A stretch of 64,000 bases of DNA from CAYUZU01 sp964448675. Lineage in GTDB: Bacteria; Planctomycetota; Phycisphaerae; UBA1845; Fen-1342. Position 1 is the first letter of the stretch. Each line of letters starts with the position of its first letter. The translations under genes were made by a program, and so were the position numbers. The stretch is from the NCBI GenBank assembly GCA_964448675.1, contig CAYUZU010000012.1, positions 61,300 to 125,299 on the forward strand. Direction: 5' to 3'. The notes beneath the pieces were generated by a model. That model was not told the DNA's origin, searched no databases, and saw only the letters and a list, made by a program, of their open reading frames with translations. Shown here piece after piece: positions 8,639-16,312 of this stretch.

Positions 8639-8940
8639 GGCCCGGTTGGGAAGTGGACACAGCGTCACCAACTGAGACATGGTTCCTGCCGGGCGTAGCG
8701 AGTGGGTCGGAAGCGACCCCATCGCTGGCGCGGCTCAAGGAAGGGCCGTGGATGAGACGATCGCATCGGCAAGCACGGACGCTTGCCCGATGCCGTCTTC
8801 TGGAGCCTGTGCGAGGGTTGGTCCCTCGCTGCTACGTCACGGGCGGTCCGCAGGGTACGACGTTCTTAGGCCATCGAGAGGATTGGTTCCCCGAAGAATC
8901 CACACTTGATGGCCCCCTCGCTCGAAACCCAACCCCCTCC
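8639..8940 (+). ncRNA. Candidate large structured non-coding RNA, family unassigned
   Basis: About 300 nt fold into a multibranched structure by inspection. A long-range pair GGTTGGG (8644-8650)/CCCAACC (8928-8934) closes the element. Inside are hairpins 8697-8726 (AGCGA/TCGCT plus GGGTCG/CGACCC, GAAG loop), 8731-8748 (CGGCTC/GGGCCG), 8755-8798 (AGACG, GCATCGG and CAAGC with exact partners), 8811-8829 (GCGAGGG/CCCTCGC), 8834-8863 (ACGTC/GACGT around GCGG/CCGC) and 8869-8914 (GGCCATC/GATGGCC around GGATT/AATCC). The 5' strand can alternatively form GCCCGG/CCGGGC (8640-8645 with 8689-8694). It lies between two convergent genes, so it is not a leader of either. I see no RNase P, tmRNA or SRP signature; an orphan HEARO/omega-type RNA is one untested possibility. 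Confidence 0.6.
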
Positions 8941-8955
8941 TGAGAACGTCACCCC

Positions 8956-8983
8956 GACCGCCCTATTTTTCCCCCTGGCGGTC
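8956..8983. terminator. Possible terminator hairpin between the RNA element and pepA
   Basis: GACCGCC (8956-8962) pairs with GGCGGTC (8977-8983) around a 14-nt pyrimidine-rich loop containing TTTTT. The position between the end of the RNA element and the convergent pepA stop fits a transcription end for either strand, but no U-tract follows the stem. Confidence 0.3.
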
Positions 8984-9011
8984 TCCCCATGAAGCACGGT
9001 CGCCTGCCGTC

Positions 9012-10520
9012 CTACCCGCCCCGCTGCCGCAGGTAGGCCGTCAGCAGCCGCACGCCGAAGCCGGTGGCGCCCTTGCCCGAAGGGGACGTGGCGTCGTCGC
9101 TGCTGGCGACGGCGGCGATGTCGAGGTGGGCCCAGGCGGTGCCCTCCTGGATGAACGCCTTGAGGAACATGCCACCCTGGATGCAGTGCGCGTCGCGCTT
9201 GGATCCCGAGTTGCGGATGTCGGCTTCGGTGCTCTTGAGCAGCTCCTTGTAGTCGTCCCACAACGGCAGACGCCACAGCCGCTCGTGCGTGTTGCGGCCC
9301 GCCTCCCCGAGGTCCGCGGCCAGTTGGTCGTCGGTGGCCATGATGCCGGCCGCGGCCGTGCCCAGCGCCAGCCCCACGCCGCCGGTGAGCGTGGCGACGT
9401 CGATCAGGGCGGCCGGCTTGAGCTTCTGCTGGGCGTACCACAAGGCGTCGGCCATCACGAGGCGGCCTTCGGCGTCGGTGTTGGTCACTTCGACAGTCTT
9501 GCCGCTCATCATCGTGATGATGTCGCCGGGGCGGTAGGCGTGTTCGCTGACACTGTTCTCGGCAACGGCGACCAGCCCGACCAGGTTGCACTTGAGCTTC
9601 AGGTCCGCCGCGGCCTTGAGCACACCGAGGACCGTTGCCCCGCCAATCATGTCGAACTTCATGTCCTCCATGCTGGTCCGCGGCTTGAGGCAGTAGCCGC
9701 CCGTATCGAAGGTGATCGCCTTGCCGACGAGTACGGTGCGGGCGCGAGCACTGGGTGCACCACGATATTCGAGCTGAATCAGGCACGGCTTGTGCGCGGC
9801 GCCTTGGCCGACGGCGAGCAAGCCGCCGGCTTTCATCTGCTTGAGGCGGTCCGCGGTGAAGACCGTGCACTTGAGCTTGTCCTGGCGGCCGAGCTTGCGT
9901 GCTTCGGCGGCCAGTGTCGTGGGATTGAGGATATTGGCCGGCTCGTGGGCGAGGCTGCGGGTGTAATTGACCGCGTCGACGAGCGTGTGTGCGGCGCGGA
10001 TGTCCTGCATGGCGCGGCTGGCGCGGCCATCGCTGCTGGCACAGACCTGGATGCGGATCTTCGCCGGCCGTTTCTCGTCGGGCTCCTTGTAACTCGTAAA
10101 CTTGAACCCGGCCAGGGCCATACCAGTGGCCCACTCGGCCGGCGCGTTGTCGATGCCGCCGGCCTCGAGTCCGTCGATCCAGAGGGCGGCGTTGTCGATC
10201 CGCTCGCTGACAAGCCAGCGCAGGGCGGCGGCGCCGGCAACGCGAAGCTGGTGCCCGTCGAGTTTGTCGATATCTCCCAGGCTCACCACCAGCACGCGGC
10301 GACACTTGCCGGACGAGGTCGTATGGCTGATGTGGCCGATCTCCTCACGTACCGCTTTGACATGGAGCAGTTCGGAGACGGCGTCGTCGCACAGCCGATC
10401 GGCCCGCGTGACGAGTTCCATCGGCGGTTGAGGCTTGGCCGGCAACGGCACGATCAGCACCTGGCCGGTGGGTTGCTTGGTACCGCGGGTGAAGTTCAGG
10501 GTGGTTCCGTTGGCTTTCAT
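9012..10520 (-). CDS. pepA: Leucyl aminopeptidase (M17, PepA/cytosol aminopeptidase)
   Basis: At 502 residues the length matches the family. The C-terminal catalytic domain has every active-site residue with a constant three-residue offset from E. coli PepA: K267, D272, K279, D290, then NTDAEGRL with D349, E351 and R353. These bind two metal ions and bicarbonate and remove N-terminal residues from peptides in the cytosol. The N-terminal domain (1-165) is the usual less conserved one. The gene is monocistronic, convergent to the structured RNA. The ATG at 10520 has only a weak ribosome-binding site. Confidence 0.95.
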   Translation of the reverse strand: MKANGTTLNFTRGTKQPTGQVLIVPLPAKPQPPMELVTRADRLCDDAVSELLHVKAVREEIGHISHTTSSGKCRRVLVVSLGDIDKLDGHQLRVAGAAALRWLVSERIDNAALWIDGLEAGGIDNAPAEWATGMALAGFKFTSYKEPDEKRPAKIRIQVCASSDGRASRAMQDIRAAHTLVDAVNYTRSLAHEPANILNPTTLAAEARKLGRQDKLKCTVFTADRLKQMKAGGLLAVGQGAAHKPCLIQLEYRGAPSARARTVLVGKAITFDTGGYCLKPRTSMEDMKFDMIGGATVLGVLKAAADLKLKCNLVGLVAVAENSVSEHAYRPGDIITMMSGKTVEVTNTDAEGRLVMADALWYAQQKLKPAALIDVATLTGGVGLALGTAAAGIMATDDQLAADLGEAGRNTHERLWRLPLWDDYKELLKSTEADIRNSGSKRDAHCIQGGMFLKAFIQEGTAWAHLDIAAVASSDDATSPSGKGATGFGVRLLTAYLRQRGG

Positions 10521-10782
10521 GGTCAGACTCTCGATCCTTCGGAAACTGTGCGACCCGTCCGCGGGTTGCTCGCGACGCGGGCAGCGTACCGCGCCGCGCG
10601 GCGTGCGAAAAGCGCGACGTGCGGCGGGGCGGTACTGAACGGCACTTGCCGCGTTGGCATCGGGCGAGTGAAATCAACGTGCGGAGTGCCATCTTGGTGC
10701 AGGCGTCACGGGAGCAGATCATGGATGCGACGCGATGGACGCGGGTGGATGAACTGACAGCGCCAAGACGGGTGCATTTCTA
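10521..10782. other. Gene-free stretch upstream of pepA
   Basis: No supported gene. A frame ending in TAG at 10780-10782 reads ILVQASREQIMDATRWTR in its last 40 codons and has somewhat protein-like composition; it could be the tail of a gene displaced by the insertion sequence whose end begins at 10783, but it matches nothing I recognise. Confidence 0.35.
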
Positions 10783-10951
10783 GAACCTATCCCAAAACTC
10801 GACACCTGTGTATTCCGTATACTTGAGCATGCTCAAACTCACGGATGAACAACTCGACTGGCTGACGGAACGGCTGCCGGATCATGAACTCTCACCCAAA
10901 GGCGGACGCCCGACGGCGGCCTCGCGGGCTAACTGCTCCACCCACACTTGA
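10783..10951 (+). mobile_element. Left-end remnant of an IS5-family-like insertion sequence
   Basis: GAACCTATCCCAAAACT at 10783-10799 looks like the terminal inverted repeat of IS5-family (IS427-group-like) elements and directly follows a CTA. A transposase start follows 30 bp later. No matching right-end repeat (reverse complement) is seen downstream before the next gene, so only one end persists. Confidence 0.55.
10829..10951 (+). pseudogene. Truncated IS5-like transposase, N-terminus only
   Basis: Forty codons encode MLKLTDEQLDWLTERLP and then SPKGGRP, the hallmark start of IS5-family transposases (the small N-terminal domain, then a GRP motif leading to the DDE domain). The frame stops at 10949-10951 and no DDE catalytic sequence follows. 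It is a dead fragment. Confidence 0.6.
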
Positions 10952-11188
10952 ACCCGCGACTCGGGCCGCGTTACCCTGACCCGGCCAACGTCCGCGTCCG
11001 CGCTCGAGCAAATGCCAGCCCAACCTGCCGCACTGGCGTGGAGAAGGTGCTCTTGCGTGGTGCCCAAGGCAACGGGCTCGGCGGCGGAGCCGACCCGGAA
11101 TGGTCCTCAGAACCGTATCTCTTCGAACAGATGATCAAGTGATCAAGACCCTCATCGTACCTGGATCTGTCGAGCCCGGAGCAGAATC
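10952..11188. other. Gene-free stretch upstream of the HAD-Sua5 gene
   Basis: No frame with protein-like composition, no recognisable insertion-sequence end and no clear hairpin. It is probably debris from the insertion event plus the promoter region of the gene at 11189; no consensus promoter stands out. Confidence 0.4.
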
Positions 11189-12706
11189 ATGTTGAAGGGA
11201 ATGTTCCTGGACCGCGACGGGACCATTATCGAGGATCGCGGCGATCTGCGCGACGAATCGCAGGTCGTCTTCCTGCCCGAGACGTTTGACGCACTACGCC
11301 ACCTGCAACAGGACTTCCTCCTGTTCATCGTCACCAACCAGTCCGGCATCGCCAAGAGGGCGATCACGCGGCAGGATGCCGACCGAGTCAATGCGTTTGT
11401 CGTCGCCCAACTGGCGGAAGCGGGTATCGATGTGAAGGACGTCTACGTGTGCCCGCACAGTCGCCAGGACGGCTGTGCGTGCATCAAGCCGAAGCCCCAC
11501 TTCCTGTGGAAAGCCGCGACGCAGCACCGGCTCGACCTGCGCCGGTCGTTTACCGTCGGCGATCACCCGTGCGACGTCGAACTGGCCAGCTCCGTGGGGG
11601 CGCAAGGGGTCTACGTGCTGACGGGCCACGGCAAGCAGCACCTGGACGAATTGCCACCCGATGCTTCGATTGCCGGAAACATCGGCGAGGCGGCGGAACG
11701 GATACTGACGCTATCGAGGTACCAAGCGGAGATTCGCAAGCCAGCCGAAGACCTGCGCCAAGCGGCCCGCATGCTACAAAGTGGCGGCGTCGTCGCCTTC
11801 CCCACCGAGACCGTGTATGGCCTGGGCGCAAACGCGTTGGACGCAACGGCCGTGGCGCGGGTCTTCGAGATCAAGGGGCGACCGCGATTCGATCCCCTGA
11901 TCGTCCACGTCTCTTCGATCACACAGACCGGGCGAGTCGTGCGTGAGTGGCCGGAGGCCGCCATGATGCTGACGCGGCGCTTCTGGCCCGGCCCGCTGAC
12001 GCTCGTCCTTCCCAAGGCTGACCAGATCCCCGAGATTGTCACGTCCGGGTTGCCGACGGTCGCCCTGCGGATGCCCGCCCATCCGCGGGCGCTGGCAATG
12101 ATAGCAGCGGCGAGCCTGCCGGTGGCCGCCCCGAGCGCCAACAGGTTCGGCAGAATCAGTCCGACCCGAGCTGAGCACGTCCGCCAGCAGTTCGGTGAGG
12201 ACGTGGGTTTGGTGCTGGAGGGCGGCCCGTGTCGTGTCGGAATCGAATCGACAATCGTGTCGTTGACGGAGCACGTACCCACTCTGCTTCGCGCCGGTGG
12301 CACGCCCGTGGAAGATATCGAGAGCGTCGTGGGTCCGGTGCGGCGTCAGATCACCGCCCCGAGCCGCCCAACGTCGCCCGGCCAATACCCACGGCACTAC
12401 GCGCCGCGAACGCCGCTGGTTTTCTGTGAGGCGGGCGCCAGCGTTCCGGTGATGCCCCGCGCAGGGCTGCTGACGCTACGACCATCGTCGACGTCCGGAC
12501 GCTACGCGGCCGTTGAGGTACTCTCGCCACGCGGTAATCTGCAAGAGGCGGCGGCCAATCTCTTCGAAGCACTTCACCGACTCGACGCGTTAGAACTCGA
12601 TGTTATCGTCGCGGCCGCGCTGCCTGATGCAGGGCTGGGGCTGGCGATCAACGACCGGCTCCGTCGTGCGGCGTACCGACCCGCGGAGAGCGAGCGCGAG
12701 CTGTAG
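11189..12706 (+). CDS. Fusion: HAD-IIIA (GmhB/HisB-type) phosphatase + Sua5/TsaC threonylcarbamoyl-AMP synthase domain
   Basis: One uninterrupted 505-residue frame joins two enzymes. Residues 1-175 are a HAD-IIIA phosphatase: nucleophile and acid in FLDRDGT (D8, D10), TNQSG motif II, a zinc loop CPHSRQDGCAC (C87, H89, C95, C97) as in heptose-1,7-bisphosphatase GmhB, and motif IV VGDHPCD (D124, D128). Residues about 185-395 are a YrdC-type domain with PTETVYGLG (204-212), KGRPRFDP and PSANRFGRISPT, followed by a Sua5-like C-terminal extension to 505. The Sua5 half should make threonylcarbamoyl-AMP for the tRNA t6A modification; the HAD half should dephosphorylate a sugar or histidinol phosphate. 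The functional link is unknown. Confidence 0.85.
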   Translation: MLKGMFLDRDGTIIEDRGDLRDESQVVFLPETFDALRHLQQDFLLFIVTNQSGIAKRAITRQDADRVNAFVVAQLAEAGIDVKDVYVCPHSRQDGCACIKPKPHFLWKAATQHRLDLRRSFTVGDHPCDVELASSVGAQGVYVLTGHGKQHLDELPPDASIAGNIGEAAERILTLSRYQAEIRKPAEDLRQAARMLQSGGVVAFPTETVYGLGANALDATAVARVFEIKGRPRFDPLIVHVSSITQTGRVVREWPEAAMMLTRRFWPGPLTLVLPKADQIPEIVTSGLPTVALRMPAHPRALAMIAAASLPVAAPSANRFGRISPTRAEHVRQQFGEDVGLVLEGGPCRVGIESTIVSLTEHVPTLLRAGGTPVEDIESVVGPVRRQITAPSRPTSPGQYPRHYAPRTPLVFCEAGASVPVMPRAGLLTLRPSSTSGRYAAVEVLSPRGNLQEAAANLFEALHRLDALELDVIVAAALPDAGLGLAINDRLRRAAYRPAESEREL

Positions 12707-12865
12707 CCCGCCGCGCATGCTACCAACGATGCCGACTGGGGGTGGGTCGCTGATACGAGCATCAGCGTATGCTGTTCCAGCGCTTCGTCCCCCGCCGTCG
12801 GCCTCAAGGGCACGACCGTCTGTCAGTGCGATACGCCGGGCTGCTCGCATCGCGTCGCCGGCGTC

Positions 12866-13350
12866 TCAATGTCGTTCCGCGATGCCGTCGATCAGGGCCC
12901 GCAGGCCCACGCGAAACGTCTCCGGTTCCTCCAGCATCGGATGATGCCCGACGCCGTCCATGATTACCGCATCAAAGTCTGCGTATTGGCGGTTGGTTTC
13001 GATCGCAGTCGGCATGCCCCCGTTAGTCCATGGCGCTGCGTTGATACACCGGATCGGCACATCGACTGCCTCCAGCGCCGCCGCCAAGTCAAACGTCGGG
13101 AAGTTCCGCATCAGGGCGATCGCCGCGCGATGGTCGGCAAGGACAGCTTCCGAGCCGACCCAAGCGATGACGTCGCGCTCGGCGTTCGGTGGGAACATGG
13201 TCGGGACTGTCTCAGTCATCGTGCCATAGAAGTCCGCCTCGAAACGAGCCGCCAGTTGCTCTGCCAGCGCTGGTGGAAACGTGAAACTCGCGTCGTGCAA
13301 CTCGGCTGCGGCGCCCAGCGGGCCGTATCGGGTCGGGTACTTTGCGGGCC
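12866..13350 (-). pseudogene. C-terminal remnant of an alpha/beta hydrolase
   Basis: About 155 codons read as the cap and C-terminal half of an alpha/beta hydrolase: HDASFTFPP, an Asp-bearing VDVPIRCINA segment and the catalytic His in DGVGHHPMLEEPETF near the end. The oxyanion HG and the GxSxG nucleophile elbow that should precede are absent; the homology fades at about 13350, where the opposing alpha-galactosidase fragment begins. An open frame continues to 13387 but is unlike the family. It is almost certainly inactive. Confidence 0.65.
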
Positions 13351-13381
13351 GCGGCAGGCAGACGCGAGCCCGGCAGCACGC

Positions 13382-13744
13382 AAACACATTCAGCGTGCGG
13401 TGACGCTATTCAAGCAGCGCATTCGGCCCTGGATTGCGACGGCAGACGTGTATCATCATGACCCCGTGCTGCCGGGTGTCGATCCAGAGGGCTGGTGTAC
13501 TCTCGAGCTTGCCGCGGCCGATCGTCTACGCGGAGCGCTGGGCGTGTTTCGATTGGCTGGTCCGGCCGAGGATGCGCGGTGCGTCCGACCGCGCGGTTTG
13601 CGTATTGATCAGCGGTACCGCGTGTACCTGGACAATGACTCGGCGACGATTCTGCGCAGTGGCAGGCAGTTGATGCAGGAGGGCTTGCGAGTGCGTCTGG
13701 GCGCACCCATGCAGTCGGAATTGCTGCTGTTCGAAGCCGAGTAG
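13382..13744 (+). pseudogene. C-terminal remnant of an alpha-galactosidase-like (melibiase, GH36-type) glycosidase
   Basis: The last 120 codons before the stop at 13742-13744 resemble the end of a melibiase: FKQRIRPWIATADVYHH, PEGWCTLELAAADRLRGALGVFRLAG, RPRGL...RYRV, then the closing beta domain SGRQLMQEGLRVRL ending SELLLFEAE (quoted in pieces). The catalytic barrel that should precede is missing; upstream the frame is antisense to the alpha/beta-hydrolase remnant. It has no start or ribosome-binding site of its own. Confidence 0.6.
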
Positions 13745-13772
13745 GGGCACTGCGCGTGTGGCGACGCGCTTG

Positions 13773-14762
13773 TCAGTGCGACCTGTTCGGTCCCGTGAAG
13801 CGTGCCTGCATGATCGTCACGTCGTCGAGATCGACGTCGCAGTCGCCGTCAAGGTCGCCGCGGACGCTGCCGTCGGCTTCGAGCATACCGGGCGGCAGGT
13901 TCAGCGGCGTATAGTCACACACGTCGCTGTCATTGGGCACGCCGTCGTCGTCGATATCGGGATCGCAGGCGTCGATCAGACCGTCCTGGTCGAAGTCCGG
14001 ATCGCAGTCGTCGGGCACTTCGTTGCCGTCGCAATCTTCGGCCAGGCCGGCGGCGATCTCGCAGTTGTCGGAGATGCCGTTGTAGTTGCAATCAGTCTCA
14101 GCACACTGGGAGCCGGCGCCGAGGAACGTGCCGGCGCACTCGGACGGCCACGTCACGACGCAGTAGGGCGCCACGTCGAGGCAACAGGCGCCGAGGCATT
14201 CGACCTGCAACGTGTAGCTCCACTCACCGTCAGGTCCGGGGCCCGTGCCGCAGAGGTAGTTCTCCATCGCGAATTGCGGCGACACGTGGATCCACCAGTT
14301 GCCCGGGGGCAGCGTCACCTCGAAGACGCCCGCTTCACACGGCTCGACCATCACGTACGGGTCGAGAAGCCCGGTCATGTCCGCGCAGTCGCCGCTGCCC
14401 GGCGGATCGGTCTCGACCAGGGCCAGCAGCGCCGCGAACTCGGCGGTGAGGCTGACACGGATCGCACGCGGCTCGGTGAGGACCATTTCGTACCAGTCGG
14501 TGTCGCGGAAGCTGCCATCGTACCACGCATTGCCGCAGACGATGTCACCACAGGCCAGCGGCGAGAATGCGGGCGGGCCTTCGCAGCAGCAGCCGCCATT
14601 GACTTGTTCACCACAAGGCTCTTCCTCGCTGTTGGCGCAGTCGACGATGCAGCCGCGCGGGCCCGATGCGTCGGTGGTGGATGCGACATTCTGGTGGACC
14701 CCCGCCAGCAGTAGTAGACAAAACGCCATACCAAGAGCAAATCCCGTGGACGTGCAGTGCAT
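13773..14762 (-). CDS. Secreted protein with thrombospondin-3-like calcium repeats and dockerin-like end
   Basis: The 329-residue product starts at ATG 14762 behind AGGAGG and has a signal peptide of about 26 residues. Residues 27-190 form a Cys-rich, probably disulfide-bonded domain, containing a segment resembling the bacterial pre-peptidase/PPC fold (VTLPPGNWWIHVSPQF). Residues about 235-300 are Asp-rich repeats (DCDGNEVPDDCD, DFDQDGLIDACD, DIDDDGVPNDSD) of the thrombospondin type 3 kind that bind calcium. The end GDLDGDCDVDLDDVTIMQARFTG resembles a single dockerin-like EF loop frequent in planctomycete surface proteins. No enzyme motif; likely cell-surface or matrix protein. Confidence 0.8.
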   Translation of the reverse strand: MHCTSTGFALGMAFCLLLLAGVHQNVASTTDASGPRGCIVDCANSEEEPCGEQVNGGCCCEGPPAFSPLACGDIVCGNAWYDGSFRDTDWYEMVLTEPRAIRVSLTAEFAALLALVETDPPGSGDCADMTGLLDPYVMVEPCEAGVFEVTLPPGNWWIHVSPQFAMENYLCGTGPGPDGEWSYTLQVECLGACCLDVAPYCVVTWPSECAGTFLGAGSQCAETDCNYNGISDNCEIAAGLAEDCDGNEVPDDCDPDFDQDGLIDACDPDIDDDGVPNDSDVCDYTPLNLPPGMLEADGSVRGDLDGDCDVDLDDVTIMQARFTGPNRSH

Positions 14763-15070
14763 GATTGGCCTCCTGTCGGTTCCCGAGGTGTTCACCGCTG
14801 AGCGACGTGACGGCGACAGGTTTCATTTTACAACAAACGGATGGCAAAAGCAGGTGAAATGCGCTGCGACCAATGCGCTGCAACCAATGTGCTGCGGGCG
14901 ACGCGCGACACTGAAACGGTACAGCCGCGCGCCAGCGTGCGCGGCCTGCGGCATGCCCGCAGCCGCACCGCGCGTCTGTGCTGCCCGTCGCGAGCGTGCA
15001 CGCACGCGGCGCCGGCAGCGTAACGCCGCGGAGTGACACAGAATTCAGCGCGGCGTAACTCTCGGTGGGA
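14763..15070. other. Gene-free stretch upstream of the calcium-repeat protein gene
   Basis: Divergent intergenic DNA. It holds the ribosome-binding site of the minus-strand gene and a three-copy 14-bp direct repeat, listed separately. Short frames in both directions lack protein-like composition. Confidence 0.4.
14858..14899. repeat. Three tandem copies of a 14-bp unit
   Basis: Units AATGCGCTGCGACC (14858), AATGCGCTGCAACC (14872) and a diverged AATGTGCTGCGGGC (14886) abut exactly. It lies about 95 bp upstream of the calcium-repeat protein start. It may be replication slippage or binding sites. Confidence 0.6.
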
Positions 15071-15125
15071 GCGAAACGTAATCGTTTCCGCCTTCCCATC
15101 TTCACACGGAGCAGCAACGTTTCGC
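15071..15125. promoter_or_regulatory. Inverted-repeat operator candidate
   Basis: GAAACGTAATCGTTTC (15073-15088) is a perfect 6-4-6 palindrome. In addition GCGAAACGT (15071-15079) recurs inverted as ACGTTTCGC (15117-15125), ending exactly where the -35 hexamer at 15126 begins. The half-site GAAACG is thus present three times upstream of the promoter of the gene at 15252, a layout typical of a regulator-binding region. Confidence 0.5.
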
Positions 15126-15154
15126 TTGTTTTTCTTCCCAAGACCGGGTATCTT
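15126..15154 (+). promoter_or_regulatory. Candidate sigma-70-type promoter for the gene at 15252
   Basis: TTGTTT (15126-15131) and TATCTT (15149-15154) are separated by 17 bp. A start near 15161 would give a leader of about 90 nt. The inverted repeats end immediately upstream. Confidence 0.5.
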
Positions 15155-15251
15155 TCCCGCCGGTGGATCGGGTCCACCTCGGACGGGTGTTCCGGCGAAT
15201 CAGCGACCAGTCCCGGCCCAATCCCGGGGTCGGCGTGATGGAGGGTCGGCG

Positions 15252-15938
15252 TTGTCGGCCGAGCTGCTACCGGCAGTCGATGATATCCGCGTTCTCTTTG
15301 AGGACGTGCTCGCGAGCCAGGGTGGCCAGCTGAAAGACAGCATGCAGCACGCGGACCGTTGTTTCTTGCGGGGCGTGTTGCCAGACCGCTTTCAGGTGCG
15401 GGCCGCGGACTTCATGCGTCCCGGCGTCGCGGTCATGACTGCGGCGGACGCGGTCTGCATGCATCCCTTCCTCTACCGTGAAGTCTGCGACAACGGCGCG
15501 ATTCTCTGCGAGACCACGCAGAGCTGTACGGTACAACGCATCGCGCCCGATGCCTCACCTTTTTGCATCGAGGCAACCCGTGCGGAATTGCGATCGGCGG
15601 TTGAAACATGTTGCTCTCCGGAGGCATTCGAGGTGCCTGTCGCGCAGGTGCGGTCCGCGGTGCGCGCGGCCGCCAACCTGTCGTTGCACCTGTTCCCGGC
15701 GCTGTTGCGCCAGCGAACAGGCCTTGTCGGCCGGCACCTCGATGAGATCGTGCGTCGTTTCACCGCCGCATCGGACCACTCGGTTTACGGCCTCATGAAC
15801 GCCGTCACGTCGACGGCGCGCGATGAGCCGGATCCCGAGCAGCGCTGGCGGCTGGAGGAGCTTGGCGGGGCCATCCCGGCGCTCCTCCGGCCGCGGCAGC
15901 GCGACCCCCAGCGGACCCACGCGCCACAACTCAGCTAG
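15252..15938 (+). CDS. Conserved-looking protein of unknown function
   Basis: I choose TTG at 15252 because a GGAGG lies seven bases before it; the frame is open further upstream but overlaps the promoter. The 228-residue product has no signal peptide or membrane helix. It shows a compact alpha/beta pattern with Cys/His-containing segments (DAVCMHPFLYREVCDNGAILCET as the most conserved-looking stretch, from about 15451) and helices LHLFPALLRQR and VRRFTAASDHSVYGLMNAVTS. The order of these elements faintly recalls DUF932-type proteins of phages and plasmids, but I cannot support that. Composition is coding-like on this strand. The repeat-flanked promoter upstream suggests regulated expression. 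Confidence 0.6.
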   Translation: MSAELLPAVDDIRVLFEDVLASQGGQLKDSMQHADRCFLRGVLPDRFQVRAADFMRPGVAVMTAADAVCMHPFLYREVCDNGAILCETTQSCTVQRIAPDASPFCIEATRAELRSAVETCCSPEAFEVPVAQVRSAVRAAANLSLHLFPALLRQRTGLVGRHLDEIVRRFTAASDHSVYGLMNAVTSTARDEPDPEQRWRLEELGGAIPALLRPRQRDPQRTHAPQLS

Positions 15939-16312
15939 CGGCATGCCCGCGCCTGGCGTGCGGCGGTCGATCCCGGCGCCGACCCGGGTTCTGATAACGT
16001 CGCGACGAAGCTGACAGCCGCGTCATCTTTTTCCGGAACCGATTTGACTTGCGGTTCTCAGGGGGGCCTACCATTGGGCGGAATCTCAGGTATCTCAGAG
16101 TGCCGGCCACGACCCGGCCGCTGCCGAACCGGCGGTGGTTGCACGAGTCGTAACGGCCAGACAGGCGAACAAGGAACACAGGGGCACGCGGGCAGCGCAG
16201 CAACGCACCCTCTTCGCTTGTCGGCGTCGATCAGTTCCCACAGGCTTCCATGCTTGCGACGCACGGCGGGTGGCGAGAAGTCTGCCTGCAAGAAAGGGGA
16301 GTACGCACAGTC
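15939..16312. other. Intergenic region upstream of the PEP-CTERM gene
   Basis: This 374-bp stretch has no supported gene. A possible but suboptimal promoter is TTGACT (16044-16049) and TACCAT (16069-16074) with a 19-bp spacer, which would leave a leader of about 230 nt before the PEP-CTERM start at 16313. No clear riboswitch fold was recognised. Confidence 0.4.

Noticed and set aside
8639..8940. RNase P RNA, tmRNA, SRP or 6S RNA
   Set aside because: No GAGGAAAGUCC-type P4 core, no tRNA-like ends or tag frame, no SRP GGAAGCAGCC helix 8 loop, and the length and branching do not fit 6S.
8653..8943. 96-codon frame across the structured RNA
   Set aside because: Composition is not protein-like, there is no RBS, and the region's base pairing explains its conservation-like structure better.
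9126..10757. 543-codon plus-strand frame opposite pepA
   Set aside because: Antisense to a complete M17 aminopeptidase with all catalytic residues.
12590..12850. Minus-strand frame between the HAD-Sua5 gene and the hydrolase remnant
   Set aside because: It overlaps the end of the Sua5 gene in antisense and shows no recognisable motif.
14841..15023. Small plus-strand frame beginning with a Cys-x2-Cys motif (MRCDQC)
   Set aside because: The Cys motif arises from the 14-bp tandem repeat; the remaining sequence is Arg/Ala-rich and lacks a second Cys pair of a ribbon.
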